A DNA stretch of 64,000 bases from Rhodococcus globerulus NBRC 14531. Lineage in GTDB: Bacteria; Actinomycetota; Actinomycetes; Mycobacteriales; Mycobacteriaceae. The notes below the pieces were generated by a model. The model saw only the letters and a list, made by a program, of their open reading frames with translations. It did no database searches and was not told where the DNA came from. The stretch covers positions 124,001-188,000 of the forward strand of contig NZ_BCWX01000003.1 in NCBI RefSeq assembly GCF_001894805.1. The letters run 5' to 3'. Each line of letters starts with the position of its first letter. Positions within the stretch are counted from its first letter, which is position 1. Below are positions 62,358 through 64,000 of the stretch, in pieces. The position numbers were made by a program, and so were the translations under genes.

Positions 62358-63559
62358 TGGCGGGACTGCGCGGTGAGGCCGCCATCGTCGGGTTCTGTGA
62401 ATTGCCCGCCCAGCGCAAGCAGACCCGTCCTGAGTTGTTCACCATCGAGCAGTGGGCAATGCTCTCGAAGCTGGCAATCGAGGATGCGGGTCTGAAGGCG
62501 TCGCAGATCAATGGTCTTGTCACGCATGGTATTGCTGAATCCGATATGTTTGCCCCGGCCACGTTGTCCGAGTATCTCGGGATTCCCTTGAACTTCGGTG
62601 AGCGAGTAGACCTCGGCGGCGCAACGGCGGCAGGGATGGTGTGGCGAGCTGCCGCAGCCGTCGAACTCGGTATCTGCGACGCGGTACTGGTCATTGTTCC
62701 TGGGTCGTTCATGACACCGAAGTCGCAGATTCAGCCCGCTGTGGATCCAGGGTATCTCGGTGCCTCGAGTGGCAAGTTCGGTTCTCCTCAAGCCGAATTC
62801 GAGATTCCGTACGGTAATCTCGGCCAGAACGCGCCGTACGCCCAGATCGCTCGGCGGTATGCGTCGGAATTCGGGTACGACGACCGTGCCACCGCCAAGA
62901 TCGCGGTGGACCAGCGAACCAACGCCTGCAGTACTCCCGGTGCGGTGTTCCATGGAAAGCCGATCACGATCGACGACGTTCTGGCGAGTCCGATGATCGC
63001 CGATCCCATTCGGATGCTCGAGGTTGTGATGCGGGTGCAAGGTGGAGCAGGCATTGTCGTGGCGAACGCTGACATCGCGCGTCGCGGTCGCAACAGGCCG
63101 GTCTGGGTCAAGGGGTTTGGCGAACACCTGTCGTTCAAGACACCGACCTATGCAGAAGACATGGTGCGCACCCCGATTGCGAAGGCTGCGGACACGGCAT
63201 TCGACATGGCGGGTATCTCACGCTCGGCAATCGATGTCGCGTCGATCTACGACTGCTACACGATCACGGTGGTGATGAGCCTCGAAGACGCGGGCTTCTG
63301 TGAGAAGGGGAAGGGTATGGAGTTCGTGTCGTCGAGAGACCTGACCTTCCGAGGGGACTTCCCGTTGAATACCGCCGGCGGCCAATTATCCTACGGGCAA
63401 GCCGGAATGGCGGGCGGGATGCACCACGTATGCGATGGCGTACGTCAGGTGATGGGCCGATCCGGGGCGGCGCAGGTTGCCGACTGCAATACCGCTTTCG
63501 TGACCGGGAACGGCGGCATCATGAGTGAGCAAGTCGCACTGATACTCCAGGGAGATTAG
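62357..63559 (+). CDS. Thiolase-fold aldolase-like protein (Ltp2/SCP2-thiolase type)
   Basis: 400 residues of the SCP2-thiolase/Ltp2 group. The position of the thiolase nucleophilic Cys reads DLGGATAAG, without a Cys, so thiolysis is unlikely. Tyrosines in IYDCYTI and GGQLSYGQAG correspond by eye to the two catalytic tyrosines of the steroid aldolase Ltp2. A DUF35 gene follows directly, as Ltp2 needs a DUF35 partner. I therefore predict a retro-aldolase cleaving a hydrated acyl-CoA, releasing a short acyl-CoA and a ketone or aldehyde. GGAG is correctly spaced before the ATG. Confidence 0.86.
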   Translation: MAGLRGEAAIVGFCELPAQRKQTRPELFTIEQWAMLSKLAIEDAGLKASQINGLVTHGIAESDMFAPATLSEYLGIPLNFGERVDLGGATAAGMVWRAAAAVELGICDAVLVIVPGSFMTPKSQIQPAVDPGYLGASSGKFGSPQAEFEIPYGNLGQNAPYAQIARRYASEFGYDDRATAKIAVDQRTNACSTPGAVFHGKPITIDDVLASPMIADPIRMLEVVMRVQGGAGIVVANADIARRGRNRPVWVKGFGEHLSFKTPTYAEDMVRTPIAKAADTAFDMAGISRSAIDVASIYDCYTITVVMSLEDAGFCEKGKGMEFVSSRDLTFRGDFPLNTAGGQLSYGQAGMAGGMHHVCDGVRQVMGRSGAAQVADCNTAFVTGNGGIMSEQVALILQGD

Positions 63560-63561
63560 GG

Positions 63562-63978
63562 ATGTCGAACGAAAAGCCGTTTCCGGAACCGACGCCGGTG
63601 TCCGCACCGTTCTGGAATGCTTTGCGAGAAAGCAAGATAAAGATTCAGTACTCGCCGTCATCGGACGAATTTGTCTTCTATCCGAGATTGCTGGCTCCGC
63701 GCACGTTGGCCGACGACCTCGAGTGGCGTGAGATCAGTGGATTGGGCACGCTCTACACCTATACGGTGGCTGACCGTCCCACAGCACCGCCGTGGTCGGA
63801 TGCGTTGCCGCAGATGTTGGCGGTGGTGCAGTGGGACGAGGGGCCGCGGTTCAGTACCGAACTGGTCGATGTCGGCGATCTGGAACTGACTGTCGGTATG
63901 CGCGTGGAACCCGTGTTCTGCGACTATCCGGATCGAGACATCACTCTGCTGAGATATCGGCCTCGAGCGCTCTGCTGA
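63562..63978 (+). CDS. DUF35 OB-fold protein, partner of the thiolase-fold protein
   Basis: 138 residues: an N-terminal helix and rubredoxin-like part, then the DUF35 OB-fold (WREISGLGTLYTYTVADRP, GMRVEPVF). The usual zinc-ribbon cysteines are missing (the region reads QYSPSSDEFVFYPR). DUF35 proteins bind acyl-CoA and activate thiolase-like partners, so a complex with the product of 62357 is expected. GGGAG lies before the ATG. The last nine codons and the stop lie in a 26-bp tandem repeat, so the C-terminus may have been altered by duplication. Confidence 0.85.
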   Translation: MSNEKPFPEPTPVSAPFWNALRESKIKIQYSPSSDEFVFYPRLLAPRTLADDLEWREISGLGTLYTYTVADRPTAPPWSDALPQMLAVVQWDEGPRFSTELVDVGDLELTVGMRVEPVFCDYPDRDITLLRYRPRALC

Positions 63979-64000
63979 GATATCGGCCTCTAGCGCTCTG
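63944..64000 (+). repeat. 26-bp tandem repeat running off the window edge
   Basis: Unit 1 (63944-63969) and unit 2 (63970-63995) of CTCTGCTGAGATATCGGCCT plus CKAGCG differ by one base (G63965 versus T63991); the next unit begins at 63996 (CTCTG) and continues outside the window. Unit 1 encodes the end of the DUF35 protein, and its stop codon falls in unit 2. The length is not a multiple of three, so each unit shifts the frame. Confidence 0.9.

Noticed and set aside
1-64000. tRNA, rRNA, CRISPR array, IS element or prophage
   Set aside because: No cloverleaf, rRNA segment, regularly spaced repeat, transposase, integrase or terminal inverted repeat noticed on reading both strands.

Overview
The window looks like chromosomal DNA of a mycolic-acid actinomycete, most likely Rhodococcus (erythropolis-type). 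The signs are high GC with frequent GTG starts, a complete-looking KstR2 sterol-ring block, a WS/DGAT wax-ester/triacylglycerol synthase, a PknK-type kinase-regulator, and very many acyl-CoA enzymes, P450s and TetR regulators. I see no tRNA, rRNA, IS element, phage gene or CRISPR array. The species call is an inference from gene content.

Region 1 (1-7533) is part of the KstR2 regulon for catabolism of sterol rings C and D. Leftward: fadD3, a crotonase and an acyl-CoA dehydrogenase cut by the window edge. Rightward: fadE30, ipdF, kstR2, fadA6. Both arms start at a perfect KstR2 operator (3515-3528), and a 50-bp hairpin closes the block.

Region 2 (7534-25061) is mixed: a DUF4333 lipoprotein, a BM3-like stand-alone P450 with a divergent TetR, a BASS transporter, DUF2277 and DUF1023 proteins, an aldo/keto reductase, an MFS protein, DUF6325 and SHOCT proteins, an EEP-family membrane protein, a WS/DGAT, PknK, HtpG with a strong terminator, and a DinB-like protein. 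Region 3 (25077-34122) holds an Rv2251/Rv2252-like pair (FAD oxidase and lipid kinase) behind a palindrome, a TetR, a metallophosphoesterase, a GyrI-like protein, a DUF2236 oxygenase, an S4 protein, and a DHA2 exporter with its MarR regulator. Region 4 (34139-44143) has fadE25-fadB2, two TetRs, a CYP136-like P450, an acyl-CoA synthetase divergent from a GAF-LuxR regulator, a GNAT protein and an amidase.

Region 5 (44189-64000) is the most unusual part: an apparently undescribed catabolic island. It starts with a single polypeptide fusing an acyl-CoA ligase to both halves of a biotin-dependent carboxyltransferase, followed by a nitronate-monooxygenase-like flavoprotein. A Dpp/Opp-type ABC importer and a bicupin come next, then a convergent IclR regulator, a class II aldolase, two acyl-CoA dehydrogenases, two class III CoA-transferases, two hotdog (MaoC-like) proteins, a thiolase-fold protein without the usual cysteine, and a DUF35 protein. 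The last six are organised like the cholesterol side-chain module (FadE28-29, ChsH1-ChsH2, Ltp2-DUF35), so import, CoA activation, dehydrogenation, hydration and retro-aldol cleavage of a branched acid is a reasonable model. The substrate is unknown. The ligase-carboxyltransferase and transporter promoters share a 20-bp motif, which suggests one regulator, possibly the IclR.
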